Source of the DNA: Desulfobacteraceae bacterium
GTDB lineage: Bacteria; Desulfobacterota; DSM-4660; Desulfatiglandales; Desulfatiglandaceae
Assembly (NCBI GenBank): GCA_030612945.1
Contig: JAUWMY010000184.1
Span: 1 to 5,926 of the forward strand
Reading direction: 5' to 3'
Length of the DNA stretch: 5,926 bases
Shown here: positions 5,262 through 5,926 of the stretch, one piece after another
Layout of the letters: each line of letters starts with the position of its first letter
How positions within the stretch are numbered: the first letter of the stretch is position 1
Notes under the pieces: model-generated
Databases searched by the model: none
Told to the model about the DNA's origin: nothing
Seen by the model: only the letters and a program-made list of their open reading frames with translations
Translations under genes and position numbers: made by a program

Positions 5262-5926
5262 AGAGCGAGCCTATTCTCAAAATCAAAGATCTTAAAAAAT
5301 ATTTTTCCATGGGAAAGGAAGGGATATTTTCCGGTAAGGCGAGGATGGTCAAGGCAGTAGATGGAATAGACTTTTCCCTTTGTAAGGGACAGACATTTGG
5401 ATTGGTAGGTGAATCCGGTTGCGGGAAAACGACAACAGGGAGATGTATCCTGAAACTGTATGGAATTACAGATGGGGAGATTCTCTTTCAGGGAAAAAAC
5501 ATCCAAGGCTTTGAGGGGAAGGAGCGGATGCAATACCGCCGGGACGTGCAGGCGGTCTTCCAGGACCCATATGGCTCCCTGAACCCCAGGATGAGGATTG
5601 GTGAATTCATAGAGGAACCTATGCTTGTTCATGGAATCTTTAACTCCCGTGATCGTAAAAAACGGGTGGTAAAGCTTCTTGGTGTTGTTGGACTGAGCTC
5701 TGATCACGCCAGTCGATATCCTCATGAATTCAGCGGTGGGCAGAGACAGAGAGTCTGTATTGCCAGAGCCCTTTCTTTAAACCCGAAGCTTGTGATCTTA
5801 GATGAGCCTGTCTCTGCGTTAGACGTTTCTATCCGTGCCCAGGTATTGAATCTGCTCATGGATTTACAAGAGGAATTTGGCCTGACCTACCTTTTCATAT
5901 CTCACGATCTTTCGGTAGTGGAGCAT
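5258..5926 (+). CDS. dppF: ABC transporter ATPase DppF (5' 223 codons, cut by window edge)
   Basis: This is the second ATPase of the importer, paired with DppD. The ATG at 5258 overlaps the dppD TGA (ATGA), the classic sign of coupled translation for subunits made one to one. The frame is open to the window end. Motifs in the 223 residues present are an N-terminal insert typical of DppF/OppF (KEGIFSGKARMVKAVDG, about 20-36), Walker A GESGCGKTT (51-59, the Cys is usual for this branch), Q-loop FQDPYGSLNP (Gln102), signature SGGQRQR (159-165), Walker B LVILDE (178-183), D-loop SALD (186-189) and switch His216. About 100 more residues, including the C-terminal oligopeptide domain, are expected beyond the edge. 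No defect is seen in the part present. Confidence 0.93.
   Translation, partial: MKSEPILKIKDLKKYFSMGKEGIFSGKARMVKAVDGIDFSLCKGQTFGLVGESGCGKTTTGRCILKLYGITDGEILFQGKNIQGFEGKERMQYRRDVQAVFQDPYGSLNPRMRIGEFIEEPMLVHGIFNSRDRKKRVVKLLGVVGLSSDHASRYPHEFSGGQRQRVCIARALSLNPKLVILDEPVSALDVSIRAQVLNLLMDLQEEFGLTYLFISHDLSVVEH

Noticed and set aside
5195..5725. 176-codon open frame on the minus strand opposite dppD/dppF
   Set aside because: It lies wholly over two clearly coding ATPase genes with intact motifs, its translation shows no recognisable family, and it has no supporting start context.

Overview
The window holds most of one operon, all on the + strand, for an ABC importer of the dipeptide/oligopeptide/nickel (Dpp/Opp/Nik/Gsi) class. 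The order is secreted substrate-binding protein (179-1714), inner-membrane permease DppB (2109-3026, broken by an in-frame stop), permease DppC (3042-3911), ATPase DppD (4281-5261) and ATPase DppF (5258 to the right edge, truncated). Together these are the standard five parts: a periplasmic receptor that hands ligand to a two-subunit channel, driven by two ATPases.

The organism is probably a Gram-negative bacterium with moderate G+C. The Sec signal peptide without a lipobox points to a true periplasm. Both large spacers carry short degenerate repeats (AGGAT/ATCCT palindrome, TGGAATNN octamers, GCATAGNGCAAAG tandem, CTTTA/CACTT-type repeats). From memory these resemble the interspersed repeats of sulfate-reducing and related deltaproteobacteria (Desulfobacterota). 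That placement is an inference and was not searched.

Layout. Bases 1-178 are a leader with two purine-rich Shine-Dalgarno-like tracts. One frame stays open from the left edge to a TGA that overlaps the ATG of the binding-protein gene (ATGA), so it may be the end of an upstream gene. Bases 1715-2108 hold a strong hairpin just after the binding-protein gene and then repeats. dppB and dppC are 15 nt apart. Bases 3912-4280 hold a palindromic repeat, two short hairpins and a candidate sigma-70 promoter. dppD and dppF overlap by 4 nt (ATGA).

The most notable point is the single TAA in dppB (codon 69). The reading frame and the family alignment continue without any shift on either side. Either the importer is disabled, or the base is a sequencing/assembly error, or the stop is read through. 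I see no undescribed system here; what is unusual is the broken permease and the repeat-filled spacers that split the operon into three blocks.
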